From Conchocele bisecta (lineage: Eukaryota > Mollusca > Bivalvia > Lucinida > Thyasiridae), in contig CM055278.1 in NCBI GenBank assembly GCA_029237695.1, positions 75,868,297 through 75,932,296 of the forward strand: 64,000 nucleotides of DNA. Reading direction: 5' to 3'. The position numbers and the translations under genes were made by a program. Below the pieces are notes generated by a model. That model was given only the letters and a program-made list of their open reading frames with translations. It was not told where the DNA came from and did no database searches. Of this stretch, positions 23,567 to 36,000 are shown piece after piece; the stretch's first letter is position 1, and every line of letters begins with the position of its first letter.

Positions 23567-24300
23567 TATTATGTATTGTCATACCGCAGATAAGTTTCTC
23601 GGCTTTTGATTGGCTAGCTTGCCTGGTCATATATATTATATGACCTGCCAAGGCCGTCGGACATACAGGAATTGCGATTCCCCTCCGGCGCCTCGCGTCC
23701 AATGAAGACACATTTTGCAAGCGTCTACCGATTGCGAATTATATTCCTCACTAAGCACAATAAAACTCCGAATTGATCAATACAAGTAACAAATTGTACA
23801 CTGAAAACCAGTCTTTATTGTTTATTTTTCCATAAATATTCTTCGCTCATCAAAATATGAGCAAAAAATTAGCCAAAATAACGCAAATTGCTTTTCAAAT
23901 CTCAACACGCTTGCCTTCGTGACACGGCTATATTTAGGTCACAAACTATGGGTTCCACGCACGAAACCGCGGCGTAGCAATGACAGCGAATGTTTGGGAA
24001 CCAGTCGCATTATTCTAGAGGCGACAAAGGGAGAGCAGATCGATAGAGCAGTGGAATATAAATTAAATTACACGATATAAAAAAACTGTCATAAAGTCGT
24101 TTTCGATGGATTTCTTACTCCATATTTAGTTTGTTTTCGTTTAATAAAAAAACAAAACGTTCATTTACGCCTTTATATTAAGACTGACGGTAGAAAATCG
24201 AATCTCGGATTATTTTCCTTCCTGAAAAAAAAACCGCAAAGATCAAAAGAAGAGATATGTTTATACGGCCAAATACAGGATCTGCGGTATGACAAATACG
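23567..24300. other. Anonymous stretch
   Basis: No gene recognised. It has a TATATATTATATGACC palindrome near 23628 and is otherwise AT-rich. Confidence 0.3.
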
Positions 24301-24436
24301 TTATTGTGATTCTACACAGGCTATATGGTGTAATATTGCCCGTCTGAAGGTATGTTCTCACTCGGCTATCGCCTCGGGTGAACATACCTCCAGACGGGCA
24401 ATATTACACCATATAGCCTGTGTAGAATCACAATAA
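24301..24436. repeat. Perfect 57-bp-arm hairpin
   Basis: 24301-24357 is the exact inverted complement of 24380-24436 as read by eye, separated by 22 bases (TCACTCGGCTATCGCCTCGGGT). It would form a long cruciform or RNA hairpin. Probably a foldback element. Confidence 0.85.
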
Positions 24437-25635
24437 CTTATAATGTAGCTTATAGAAATATTTGTTTACATATGTTCGAAAACTGATATATACGTACATG
24501 ACGTATATTGCATAATGTCATTTTAATCGTCTTAGTTACATCCATATGTCTGTCTGTACCAAACGTATACGCGCAACCAATATTTTCCCCGCTCTGGGGG
24601 TGGTCGACATACGACGTGCCGGGTGGGTTTAGCCATCTAAACATTTCCAGGGGCCAAAATTAGGAGGCCAATAACGCCGAGGATGTATATTTGACGCCCC
24701 GAAGAGTACACGCCACCCCCACCCTACCCCCCCCCCCCGTGCTGTTGTTTCTATGAAATACCTACAGGCAACAATTTTAGAATATGTCTAAATCCTGGTT
24801 TTGTTTCACGTTGATATACACAAGTATATATAAGATATATCTTAGTAAATTATTTGTGAACGATTAATGACCCGATCGGACTGCGTGCGCTGTGACGCAG
24901 TAAACCCAGTGCACCCGTCACAAGCCTTTGTCAATGATATCTATATAATACATATACAATGTGGGAAAACGATGAATCAATTATGAATACAAAAAATAGA
25001 AACCTCGCCTCAAGCAACAAAAAATACTTTCATAATATTTTCATCCTACTGGTCTGTTGGATGAGACTTTAAACTGTGATCCCGTCTCTATATGACCTCA
25101 TCTGTTCCTGGGACGTTGAACACATTCACCTTCTTTTTTAACCCGAAAGCCGCTGTAATTTTAATATTTTTTATAACAAAAATGGACCGTAATCTGAAAA
25201 TCATTTTGTGACGATTGGATTGGTTGATAAAAAATAACATATCACAGTACATTCCAGTTACTTAGGGTTGAAAGGGTTAACGCTCAGCTAACAGTGCATC
25301 ATGATGACATGTCGGTCCTGATCAGTGTGCACTTATGTGCAGTCCGCCACGAATGTAGATGGTGCCATAGATGTATGGAATATTGTGTTCTTATTTTCAA
25401 ATTATTCCATTAATCAGAAACGTACAAGTTGCATAAACAATAACTGTGAAACTAACCACAAACAGTGCAGGCAGGTCCTGATGAGACGGTTCGCTACGAG
25501 CCGGCCCGTCTGGATCTACACTGTTGGCAAGCATTTGGATGAGGCCCGTAGTGTTGAATGGGTTAACCAGTTCACACGAAGGGAATAGGATTGGAGATAA
25601 ATGTTATCTTCAATCGTTATGTTTCCGATCTGCTT
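24437..25635. other. Anonymous stretch
   Basis: Contains a C-rich run (ACCCCCACCCTACCCCCCCC, 24714-24738) and otherwise nothing recognisable. The 87-codon open frame at 25325-25588 has no supporting signal. Confidence 0.3.
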
Positions 25636-25638
25636 TGA

Positions 25639-26034
25639 TATATGGTGGCATATTTCTACCATCTAGTTACCGTGATAACGTGATAGTTAAGTCGTCTTCA
25701 CTACATAATCATGATAATTATCGCGCCCAAACCAGATAAATTAACACAGAATCTCGTAAGAAACATGTCTTACTAACTGGTCAACACGGGATAAACGTAT
25801 ATTAAGTCGTCGTATTGTTTTTATTCGACGGGAAATATTGTATAAATCAGATTATAATTCGATGTCACTAGTGGGCTGTATCATGTTTTTGACGAGATTT
25901 CCCGTTAGTTATCTCGACCTGACCAATTAGTAAGTCGTCTTGACGGGAACATTATCTAGTTAAGACGACTTATAAGGTGTATTAAGACGACGTAACTATC
26001 CGTTAATTAGATGGCAGATGCCACCATATTGATA
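25639..26034. mobile_element. MITE with AAGTCGTCTT/AAGACGACTT motifs
   Basis: Ends TATATGGTGGCATATTTCTA and the inverse of TGCCACCATATTGATATA match over about 60 bp with the following ACCATCTAGTTACCGTGATA. Internal copies of TTAAGTCGTCTT and AAGACGACTTA occur in both orientations. No coding potential. Confidence 0.65.
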
Positions 26035-27578
26035 TAACCAAACATGACTTTAAAACTGTCAATACGGAGGCAGTGGAACACAACCGTGTAGTCAACGGAA
26101 TCCACTTTACAAGTAATAAATACATGTATTTATTTCGTCTACACACTAAACCATGGCCCGCCAATTACCCTCGTTCGTGCTAATGATCAATCGCCATAAT
26201 GACAGTAATAGTATTTAGAAACAACTGGATCATACAGGTATGTATTATAATGCACCCAAAATAGTATACCGTTTTCCCTTGGGTTCAGCAATGTATGTGT
26301 ACACGATCATTTCGTCAGTTTTGTCCAATAACTGACAACATTGCCTTGGTTTCTAACCAGCACATATTATAACGGATTCTGAATTGTACGTTTTAGTTCC
26401 ACTCCCAGTGCCCGTACTGGCATGTTAATCGCAGAACATGACTATGGTGACTATCAAAAAATCAAAGTACTGAAAGTACTGACTGGCGGGAGACAAGTAG
26501 CCACTTATACCTTTCTTCTTCTTTGTGTTTCAATCTTCGGATCCGTTTCTTTATTCTTGCAAAATGGCTGCTCCGGTGGCTGGCGCTTCTAATGACGTAA
26601 TGTATTACTACGCATGACATTCGCATCGTCAAAGAAACGATGTACAACGCACATAAAGCATATACATATTGAATTTAATGCGTATTTGTAGTACATTTAT
26701 ATTTCGATCATCCAAAAATAACATAACATACGATCTAGTGACTATTTTAGCAAAATAAACCAGGGCCTATATTCTTCAAATTGCGGAAGCGAATTCTAGG
26801 AGCTGAGTCAAAAGGCTCACAGGCATCATGGGATGCGACACCATTTTTTTATTTCTTGGTTTACGGGATCCACCGACGGATGTTTAAACAAAATTAAGTG
26901 GATGTTTTTTTTCTGTCTCAAGTTGACGCCCACTCTGACAGAAGGTGGTTGGTCTGTTCCAGCTCATTTTGCCGATGCAATTTGGACAAACAAACATAAC
27001 GTTATTCTATTGTCTGTTTCAACTGAAAGCGCCGATGGATAATACGAAAAACCTTTTTTTTTTAGAAATTAATCTCGAAACCTGGCGAGATAGCTCGGAA
27101 ATGATCTAACTAACAACAAAAAATTATTATGTGAAAGTCGGCCCAGTAAAACAAAAATTATGGAAGAAAATTTATTTATAGATCACATCTCCCATAGAGA
27201 ATGATGCCCATAAAATCAATATTTGATCGATTTTGTTCAAAAAATATTTTTGGCAGCATAGGTCTTTCGTAATGTGAAGAAAAAAAACGGGGAAATTTTC
27301 ATATTTTTAGTATGTTTATTTGGCCAAAATCAATCGGCACTTTGCAGAATAGGGATACAAACCGACTAATCCATATTGCATACCCAACAGGAACTCTGGA
27401 GGTGTGACATAATATTATGTGAAATCTTTTCAAAATTATGACTGGGCGTAGGCCTAGTGTATGCTGCATGAACGGCAAAATGTTTTCATGAATTTTGTTT
27501 CGCTCACCCAGAGGGTAATTTTTCGAAAATCGCCCGAAAACCACAATATGAAAAAGAAATGGCATTCGACGTCGCATT
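26035..27578. other. Anonymous stretch
   Basis: No gene or bounded element recognised. Several short A/T homopolymer runs. Confidence 0.3.
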
Positions 27579-28006
27579 GCGACTGCGTGGTACACGATAC
27601 GGGGGGCGTCTCAATAACAGCAATTTGTTCTCTTCAAAAGTAAAGTTGGGCATGCCAACTATTTTACACATACTGTTGAGCATTGTCGTTGCTATTAATA
27701 ACATGCTTTCAGTTCACTCGCTGACTTTAAATGTCACCTGACTGTTGTTAATTGCGAACGCAAATTGAGCCTATTGAGACGTCCCCCGATGAACATGCGA
27801 CTGCGTGGTACACGATACGGGGGGCGTCTCAATAACAGCAATTTGTTCTCTTCAAAAGTAAAGTTGGGCATGCCAACTATTTTACACATAATGTTGAGCA
27901 TTGCCGTTGCTATTAATAACTTGCTTTCAGTTCACTCGCTAACTTTAAATGTCACCTGACTGTTGTTAATTGCGAACGCAAATTGAGCCTATTGAGACGT
28001 CCCCCG
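27579..28006. repeat. 218-bp tandem duplication containing two MITE copies
   Basis: 27579-27796 and 27797-28006 are nearly identical. Inside each, GGGGGGCGTCTCAATA and TATTGAGACGTCCCCC form terminal inverted repeats (27601-27786 and 27819-28004). The flank GCGACTGCGTGGTACACGAT is duplicated with the element. Confidence 0.85.
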
Positions 28007-28835
28007 TTGCATTTGGTTATGCCCCGTTTTAAGAGATTATTCCTAATCCTATTATTTTAGGGGGAGGGGCCACGTGACTTTGTTGTGGTATGAACCTGGC
28101 ACCAGGTCAGGTTAATTTAATATTAGGGCTGAATATATATTTGTATCGATGTAAATACTCCGTTCTGATTTTTGGGAATCCCCCCCCCCCATTTTCAGCA
28201 GGTCAAATGCGGAATCTAACCCGTTGTCTCGGCCTTACATGATCTTAGCTGTTGATAGGCCGTTAATAAATAAATAAATAAATCGAACAATAATTTAAGT
28301 GTGGTTGATGTGTGGCAATATTTAAATTAGATCTAATGGTTTGGAATAAAATTCCGCTTTAAACATGTTAAATTGACGATAAATTAACATTCAAAATGCA
28401 TGTTGTCCCATGTTATCAATAATGTAAAACAACACAGTGCTGATACTATATATACCATAGTGTATACACATTGTGACAGAACCATTAAGCGGTTATAAAG
28501 CGGTTAAAGATTGACAGCTGTCAGCAGTGTGTGTCAGGTTGACATAAGTCTGAAGGACACATACATAATTACGACATGGCGCGTGTCGTCAATTGTCATG
28601 TTTATTTCTGCTCTCCAAGTATGAGCCTCCATGACACATGACTTGGTAGCATTTGACATACATGTATGTGTAGCAACTAGGCCACATAGGCCTGGGCATA
28701 AACATCATTTTGAAAAATGAAAAAAGTCCAAACAATACTAGTAAGTTTGAACGTGTTTTGTTATGTTGGCATAATAGCTGGGCGATTACACGTAACGTTT
28801 TGGTATATAATCAATGAGCATTGTTTCATCATTAA
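28007..28835. other. SINE/repeat debris
   Basis: A diverged copy of the GGTGCCAGG..GGGCTGAATATAT module lies at 28060-28135 (inverse of the one near 2520). The retroposon-style tail AGCTGTTGATAGGCCGTTAA followed by (AATA)n is at 28247-28283. No gene. Confidence 0.45.
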
Positions 28836-29339
28836 AGGTACATGCCCACTCAGTAGATAGTTTTGTATATTCTATAAATATGACGTTTTTTTTCTGGCAA
28901 AATAAACATTCACTCACCATTATATCACGTATTGATTGACATTATTATATATTTTATATCGGACGTAAAATTTCCACACTGACATCAGGGGCGATAACCG
29001 TGTTTCCTTAAAAAGTTAACGGACATTACTATTTATTATCTGTATTTTATTTTTGATGTGCAATGATCATACTTTATAATCTGTCGAAAATATTATTTTT
29101 TCTGGTGACGTATTTAATTATTATAAATAATTTAAAAAATAATAGCATGCCTCATTTGCATATGAAAATAGCCTGATACCACAGCGAGTCATTATCAGTA
29201 ACATAAATATTACTGACTTATTATATCTGTACAGCGGGCACTTGAATTTTTTTATGACTGATGGAATAGTGACACAATTATACACTTATTTAATTGATAT
29301 AAAGAACAGTTTGTGCCTATACTGAGTGGGCATGTACCT
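28836..29339. mobile_element. TTAA-flanked MITE, copy 2
   Basis: TTAA at 28832-28835 and 29340-29343. The ends AGGTACATGCCCACTCAGTA and TACTGAGTGGGCATGTACCT are inverted repeats, the latter with a single-base difference. The subterminal AGCGGGCACTTGAAT matches copy 1 at 22853-23562 in inverse. No open frame; it is a shorter deletion derivative. Confidence 0.8.
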
Positions 29340-29343
29340 TTAA

Positions 29344-30070
29344 ATGAATGTCAGGTACAAAGGATTTGCCTTCTAATCTAAAACGTTTTCCTGTGGGAGC
29401 ATGCCCCGGGCACCCCTAGTATAGTAGTAGTAGTAGTTGGCATCTTCATCGACAAAGTTCTTTCAGGGCCTACACATGAGTTGTGAGCCAGTTACGGCCA
29501 TGGTACTATAGTGTATTGGTCCCCTGCACATCAAGTGTGGTTATAATCTATAGTTTATTGTTCTGACAGCAGCAGGGCTACACCGGTGAGTGAATGTTGA
29601 TCAACGTATCAGACGTCAAGTCAGACAACACATACGAATATACTCGTCTGGGACGACGATGGTGACAAAAGCCTTTTTGTCAGCCGGTGGCCCAGCATAT
29701 ACAATGCGTGTTATTGTAAATGTGTGTTCACGAATCCATATAGAATACCGAAGTAATGTTTTTCCACGAATTATGCTTTCGAATTTATGCAAAATACTAG
29801 TTATATATCCAAGTAGCAAGCTATTAGTGAGGTATTAACACAATTGTGTGTTTTTTTCTAATTAAGCACGGATGTGCAGCTAATCTATGAGTGTGTCTTG
29901 TACGAGGCGCAATGACTTGACAGTTGACAAATGAATATGCACTGTATATGTACATTACACAGAAAATAGTTTACATCTGTCATATTGATTCAATTGGCCC
30001 TTTGTTGGTCGCTCGTCTTCGCCGACGCATAGTGCGTGCAATAGCCGCGATCTAACGTCAGTATTTCACT
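29344..30070. other. Upstream flank of secreted-protein gene
   Basis: Holds a (TAG)n run near 29420-29436. No gene recognised. Short open frames at 29590-29838 are unsupported. Confidence 0.35.
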
Positions 30071-30078
30071 TAGGACAT

Positions 30079-30084
30079 TATAAA
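30079..30084 (+). promoter_or_regulatory. TATA box of secreted-protein gene
   Basis: TATAAA within CATTATAAAGCTTGG. Transcription would start about 25-30 bases downstream, near 30105-30115, giving a 5' leader of roughly 60 bases before the ATG at 30171. Confidence 0.55.
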
Positions 30085-30170
30085 GCTTGGGCAGAGTGCT
30101 GATCACAGCAGCAGATCTTCGCTGGAATACGATTGGACTTACCAACGAGACTATACAGACATTTTAAATC

Positions 30171-30357
30171 ATGTATGCTACATTTTTGGCTTCGGTAGTC
30201 GGTTTAATTGTATCGGCAATCGCTCAACAGCAAGTGGTTAGCGTACAAAATGTGGACGCGACAGGGAACCAACTCGGCGCCGGGAGCCAGCTACAGACAA
30301 ATGTTACCAATCAGCAAGCGACTCTTACAACTGAAACCAGTGTTGCACAACATACGA
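30171..30357 (+). CDS. Secreted Cys-rich protein, exon 1 (signal peptide)
   Basis: MYATFLASVVGLIVSAIAQQ is a clear signal peptide (hydrophobic core, small residues before QQ), so the product should be secreted. It is followed by a cysteine-free Gln/Asn/Thr-rich stretch (VVSVQNVDATGNQLG, TNVTNQQATLTTETSVAQHT). The exon ends one base into a codon at a strong GTAAGT donor. The next exon supplies two bases, restoring an Asn codon. The gene has a TATA box 90 bases upstream. I do not recognise the protein. Possible roles include shell matrix, mucus or defence, but nothing in the sequence decides. Confidence 0.65.
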
Positions 30358-30889
30358 GTAAGTCTACTACTGTCTTGCCCACATTTTACATATGACGATG
30401 CTAGGTCTGCTCGGTTGTTTCAATTTTCACCGATATCGGTACATAAGTATCAGCTTTTCTATCTTGTTGAATGCAACAAGATAGAAAATCCGATATTTAT
30501 GTACCTATATGGGTGACAATAGAAACAGTACAGCGGTCCTAATATCATTATATACATTCATTTAAACCATTTTATACAAGGCCATGATCAAAACACGTTT
30601 TTATTTTTTATAGTATTTTTTTGGCAAAAAAATCCTGATATGCCTGCCCCTTTAAGCAACATGCGGAGAAAAGTACTGTGTTGCATAGGGTAATTGCTAT
30701 TGTCGCTATACGTACTAGTTAATTGTTTTAACCATAATAATACACCTACACGGTTACTGTATCGGATACATATGTGTAACTTGAAACTATAAACACGAAA
30801 TTTCGTGTATTATTGAACCGGATTGCACAGAGAAAACCATGATAGCAATTGTCGTTCCAAGTTCTTGTCTAAAATTTACAATTTAACTA

Positions 30890-31103
30890 CAGTGTAACCT
30901 CTCAGAACCGGACACTTAGAACACACCTGTGATCGTTTTTGAGGAATTTCTTGGTCATTTATCTCGAGTGACAATGTCTGTTCGTGATCACATAGCACAC
31001 AACTATGGCTCAGAATGATCAAATGCCTGATTTACAGGGAAACATCTCTAGGCCGGACAGTCTGGGGACCTCCCAGGATGTCCCGTTTAGAGAGGTTCCA
31101 CTG
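30890..31103. mobile_element. Mariner-like MITE in intron 1
   Basis: Flanked by TA (30888-30889, 31104-31105). The ends CAGTGTAACCTCTCAGAACC and the complement of TGTCCCGTTTAGAGAGGTTC-CACTG pair as terminal inverted repeats. It is 214 bp with no open frame. Confidence 0.7.
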
Positions 31104-31272
31104 TATAAACGCGAATATTCTTGTTTCCAGTGTCGAATTACATGTGCCATTATGGCAATTGTCGTCTATTGTCTGAAGTGAGTCACCGAGATCTAACATT
31201 ACGCAACCCGATACTAGAAACATGAATATTGGTGTTTTCTACTATCCTGTTCCATATTATGACAATTTTCAG

Positions 31273-31453
31273 ATTGCTCGAACGGATGTCCGCCACATTG
31301 GATGACCATCCTGGACGGGTTCTTGATGGCCCGGGGCATGCCGCCCGTGCTCCAGGCCTCCAGTCCCTTGTGCGCCTTCTCCAGATCGCAGACGGCCCTG
31401 TTCTCTGCATGCAGCAGTCCACAGGGATCCGTGTGCAAAACGAACCCAGTCAA
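31273..31453 (+). CDS. Secreted Cys-rich protein, exon 2
   Basis: Acceptor ATTTTCAG. The frame is NCSNGCPPHWMTILDGFLMA, RGMPPVLQASSPLC, AFSRSQTALFSACSS, PQGSVCKTNPV, with five cysteines. It ends two bases into a Lys codon at GTCAA|GTAAGT. No stop in 59 codons, while the two other frames do not chain with the neighbouring exons. The last 42 bases plus the donor are the founder of the tandem array that fills the following intron. Confidence 0.65.
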
Positions 31454-31800
31454 GTAAGTTTAACAGCGGTCCGTGTGCAAAACGAACCCCGGTCAAGTAA
31501 GTCTAACAGCTGTCTGTATGCAAATCAAATCCTGCCAAGTAAGTCTAACAGTTGTCCATGTGCAACACGAATCCTGTCAAGTAAGTCTAACAGCTGTCAA
31601 TGTGCAAATCAAATCAAAAGACTAACTGCAGTCCGTGTGCAAAACGAACCCCAGTCAAGTAAGTCTAGCAGCGGTCCGTGTGCTAAACGAACCCGGTGAA
31701 GTAAGTATAACAGCGGTCCGTGTGCAAAACGAACCCGGTCAAGCAAGTCTAACAGCGGTCTATGTGCAAAACGAACTCTAGTCTTGAAAGTAACGTTCTT
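31454..31800 (+). repeat. 42-43-bp array built from exon 2 end plus splice donor
   Basis: Eight further copies of CCGTGTGCAAAACGAACCC-(A/G)GTCAAGTAAGT follow exon 2, starting near 31470, 31513, 31555, 31597 (short), 31630, 31674, 31716 and 31758. A ninth decayed copy lies near 31843. Most keep a GTAAGT or AGTAAGT sequence at the donor position, so the intron begins with a string of competing 5' splice sites. Confidence 0.85.
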
Positions 31801-31996
31801 TACAAGTGTATGCCATATTATCAGTCTGGAACAGACCACAGGGTTCTGCGTGTAAACGAGCCCAGTGAAGTATTAAGTTTATTGTATGTACCCTGTTCTA
31901 ACAGTTTAAGACATTTATCGACGATGGTCGCAGTTAAATTCACATTTTTAGTATATTTAATGTCAATAATTGTCCCCAGCAATATAAAATTAGCAG

Positions 31997-32205
31997 GCAT
32001 TGTGTAGAGAAGTTATTTATCACGGACAAAGTAAATGTCCCGATACAATTCAAGCCGGTGTGTGAATCTAAATGTAAACTGTTAACCGAGCTCCTCTGCA
32101 CACGTTCCAGTTTCCTGTGCTGCCCCCTCGAATGTCTGGCCACCATCAAGGACTGTTACGACGGCCGGCCGACCGCCAGCCTGTGTGTGCCGACCGACCT
32201 GCAGC
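31997..32205 (+). CDS. Secreted Cys-rich protein, exon 3
   Basis: Acceptor AAAATTAGCAG supplies one base to finish the Lys codon. The frame then reads HCVEKLFITDKVNVPIQFKP, VCESKCKLLTELLCTRSSFL, CCPLECLATIKDCYDG, RPTASLCVPTDLQ, contributing nine cysteines including an adjacent pair. It ends one base into a codon at GTAAGT. The downstream alternative acceptor TGTGTAG (32001-32007) is rejected because it breaks the phase. Total cysteines in the protein are 14, an even number compatible with seven disulfides. Confidence 0.6.
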
Positions 32206-32825
32206 GTAAGTTGCCGTTGCATCGTCGGCTAGTGTAGATCCATGTACATTTATAAATTATTATACCCACTTTTTGAAGAAAATAAATGGGTATATTGTTT
32301 TCGTCACGGGTGTTTGTCCGTCCGTCTGTACGTACGTCCATCCGTCCGTCCATTTTTAAACCGTAATGGGTGGGCACTTGGTATTTAGCTTCCTTTTGGT
32401 GTGCAGATGCGCAAATGGTTTATCTCCACCGTTTGGACTTAAAATTCCGCAAGTTCGTTTTGTAACGTGTGTAAGAAGTCAAACGTAAAACTTAATATAA
32501 ATGGAGACTTCCTATTTGGTTTGTGGCTTCCTTATGGTATGTAGATGTGCAAATTTTAGTTAGATTTTGGACTTGATCCCCGGCTCATGGACTATCTCCC
32601 CATTTCCGACTTTGAAATTTGGAAATGTAGGTCTATTGCGTATGGCGCGCCATCGACTTTTCTCTGGTTTCCTTTACATTTAAAGATATCCGAATCCATT
32701 TGTACACAAGAGTGGCCTGGAAAAGAATTGGGTCTGGTAAAAAATGTGTATAGTACTTAAAAATATCTAGCGTTGCATTTGCACTACTCGGTGTTTATTT
32801 AAATTATTAGAGTACTGAATGGAAA
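32206..32825. other. Intron 3, upstream part
   Basis: Begins with a dispersed bivalve-type repeat containing ATACCCACTTTTTGAAGAAA and a CCGTCCGTCTGTACGTACG run. A similar ATACCCACTTTTTGTAGACA starts the pearl-like copy near 56941. No exon seen. Confidence 0.45.
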
Positions 32826-33056
32826 TATGTTTCTATCGGCGGTCTAGTATTTGCTCACAACTAGCCAGTGGTATGTTTCTATCGGCAGTCTAATATTTGC
32901 TCACAACTAGCCAGTGTTATCTTTCTATCAGCAGTCTAGTATTTGCTCACAACTAGCCAGTGGTATGTTTCTATCGGCGGTTTAGTATTTGCTCACAACT
33001 AGCCAGTGGAATGTCTATCGGCGGTTTAGTATTTGCTCACAACTAGCCAGTGGTAT
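32826..33056 (+). repeat. 46-bp minisatellite, 5 copies
   Basis: The unit TATGTTTCTATCGGCGGTCT-AGTATTTGCTCACAACTAGC-CAGTGG repeats five times immediately before the 34-bp satellite. Confidence 0.85.
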
Positions 33057-33084
33057 GCGACACAAACTGGGCCTCCAGATCTAT

Positions 33085-36000
33085 GCGGCACACGGAAATT
33101 AGATCCATCAATGTATATGCGGCACACGGCAATTAGCTCCATCAATGTCTATACGGCACACGGCAATTTGCTCCATGAATGTCTATGCAGCACACGGCAA
33201 TTTGCTCCATGAATGTCTATACAGCACACGGCAATTTGCTCCCATCAATGTATATGCGACACACGACAATTTGCTCCCATCAATGTCTATGAAACACACG
33301 GCAATTAGCTCCATCAATGTCTATGCAGCACACAGCAATTTGCTCCCATCAATGTCTATGCAACACACGGAAATTTGCTCCATCGATGTCTATTCAGCAC
33401 ACGGCAATTTGCTCCAGCAATGTCTATACAGCACACTGCAATTTGCTCCATCAATGTCTATGCAGCACACGGCAATTTGCTCCATCGATGTCTATTCAGC
33501 ACACGGCAATTTGCTCCAGCAATGTCTATTTAGCACACGGCAATTTGATCCAGCAATGTCTATACAGCACACGGCAATATGCTCCATCAATGTCTATGCA
33601 GCACACGACAATTAGCTCCATCAATGTCTATGCGGCACACGGCAATTTGCTCCATCAATGTCTATGCGGCACACGACAATTTGCTCCATCAATGTATATG
33701 CGGCACACGGCAATTAGCTCCATCAATGTCTATGCAGCACACGGCAATTTGCTCCATCAATGTCTATGCAGCACACGACAATTAGCTCCAGCAATGTCTA
33801 TGCAGCAAACGGCAATTTGCTCCAGCAATGTCTATGCGGCAAACGGCAATTTGCTCCATCAATGTATATGCGGCACACGGCAATCAGCTCCAGCAATGTA
33901 TATGCAACACGGCAATTTGCTCCATCGATGTCTATTCAGCACACGACAATTTGCTCCATCAATGTCTATGTAGAACACGACAATTTTCTCCATCAATGTC
34001 TATGCAGCACACGGCAATTTGCTCCATCAATGTCTATGCAGCACACGGCAATTTGCTCCATCAATGTCTATGCAGCACACGGCAATTTGCTCCATCGATG
34101 TATATGCAGCACACGACAATTTGCTCCATCGATGTCTATGCAGCACACGACAATTTGCTCCATCAATGTCTATGCAGAACACGACAATTTTCTCCATCAA
34201 TGTATATGCAGCACACGGCAATTTGCTCCATCGATGTATATGCGGCACACGGCAATTTGCTCCATCGATGTCTATGCAGCACACGACAATTTCCTCCATC
34301 AATTTTCTATGCAGAACACGACAATTTGCTCCATCAATGTCTATGCAGCACACGACAATTTGCTCCATCAATTGTCTATGCAGAACACGACAATTTGCTC
34401 CATCAATGTCTATGCAGCACACGGCAATTTGCTCCATCGATGTATATGCGGCACACGGCAATTTGCTCCATCGATGTCAATGCAGCACACGACAATTTGC
34501 TCCATCAATGTCTATGCAGAACACGACAATTTGCTCCATCAATGTCTATGCGGCACACGGCAATTTGCTCCATCAAAGTCTATGTGGCACACGGCAATTT
34601 GCTCCAGCAATGTCTATACGGCACACGTCAATTTGCTCCATCAATGTCTGTGCTGCACACGGCAATTAGCTCCATCGATGTATATGCGGCACACGACAAT
34701 TTGCGGCACACGGCAATTTGCTCCATCGATGTATATGCGGCACACGACAATTTGCTCCATCAATGACTATGCGGCACACGGCAATTTGCTCCATCGATGT
34801 ATATGCGGCACACGACAATTTGCTCCATCAATGTCTATGCGGCACACGGCAATTTGCTCCAGCAATGTCTATACGGCACACGTCAATTTGCTCCATCAAT
34901 GTCTGTGCGGCACACGGCAATTAGCTCCATCGATGTATATGCGGCACACGACAATTTGCTCCATCAATGACTATGCGGCACACGGCAATTTGCTCCATCA
35001 ATGTATATGCGGCACACGACAATTTGCTCCATCAATGTCTATACAGCACACGGCAATTTGCTCCATCAATGTCTATGCGGCACACGACAATTTGCTCCAT
35101 GACAGCACACGGCAATTTGCTCCATTAATGTCTATGCGGCACACGACAATTTGCTCCATCAATGTCTATACAGCACACGGCAATTAGCTCCATCAATGTC
35201 TATGCGGCACACGACAATTTGCTCCATGACAGCACACGGCAATTTGCTCCATGACAGCACACGGCAATTTGCTCCATCAATGTCTATGCGGCACACGACA
35301 ATTAGCTCCATTGATGTACATGCGGCACACGGACATCAATTTGCTACCAATCAACTCAATGCTATACAGCACACGGCATTTGCTCCATCACAATTGCTCC
35401 CATCAATGTCTGCAGACTTAGCACGCAATGTTTGCTCCATCAATGTCTACGTGCGGCACCACGACGGCAATTTGCTCCATCAATGTCTATGCGGCACACT
35501 TTGACAATTTGCTCAACCATCAACGTCTATGCGGCACACGGCAATTTGCTACAATGTCATGCGGCACACGGCAATTTGCTCCATCGATGTACATGCGGCA
35601 CACGACAATTTGCTCCATCAATGTTATGCGGCACACGACAATTTGCTCCGTCTATACAGGCACACGCACAGTTTGCTCCATCAATGTATATGCGGCACAC
35701 GGCAAATTTGCTCCATCAATGTTATGCGCACACGGCAATGTCATCAGCAATGTCTATAGCGGCACGCTTTGACTAAGATGCGGTAACACGGAAGTTTGCT
35801 CCATCAATGTCTATGCGGCACACGGCAATTTGCTCCATCAATGTCTATGCGGCACACGGCAATTTGCTCCATCAATGTCTATGCGGCACACTTTGACAAT
35901 GTTGGCCTCCATGCAATGTCTATGCGGCACACGACAATTTGCTGCTCATGTCTAATGCGCACACTGCTCCATCAATGCTATGCGGCACGGACACTTCAAT

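Noticed and set aside
32001..32007. TGTGTAG as the acceptor of the third exon of the secreted-protein gene
   Set aside because: Gives two surplus bases where one is needed and breaks the frame; the AGCAG acceptor at 31995-31996 restores it.
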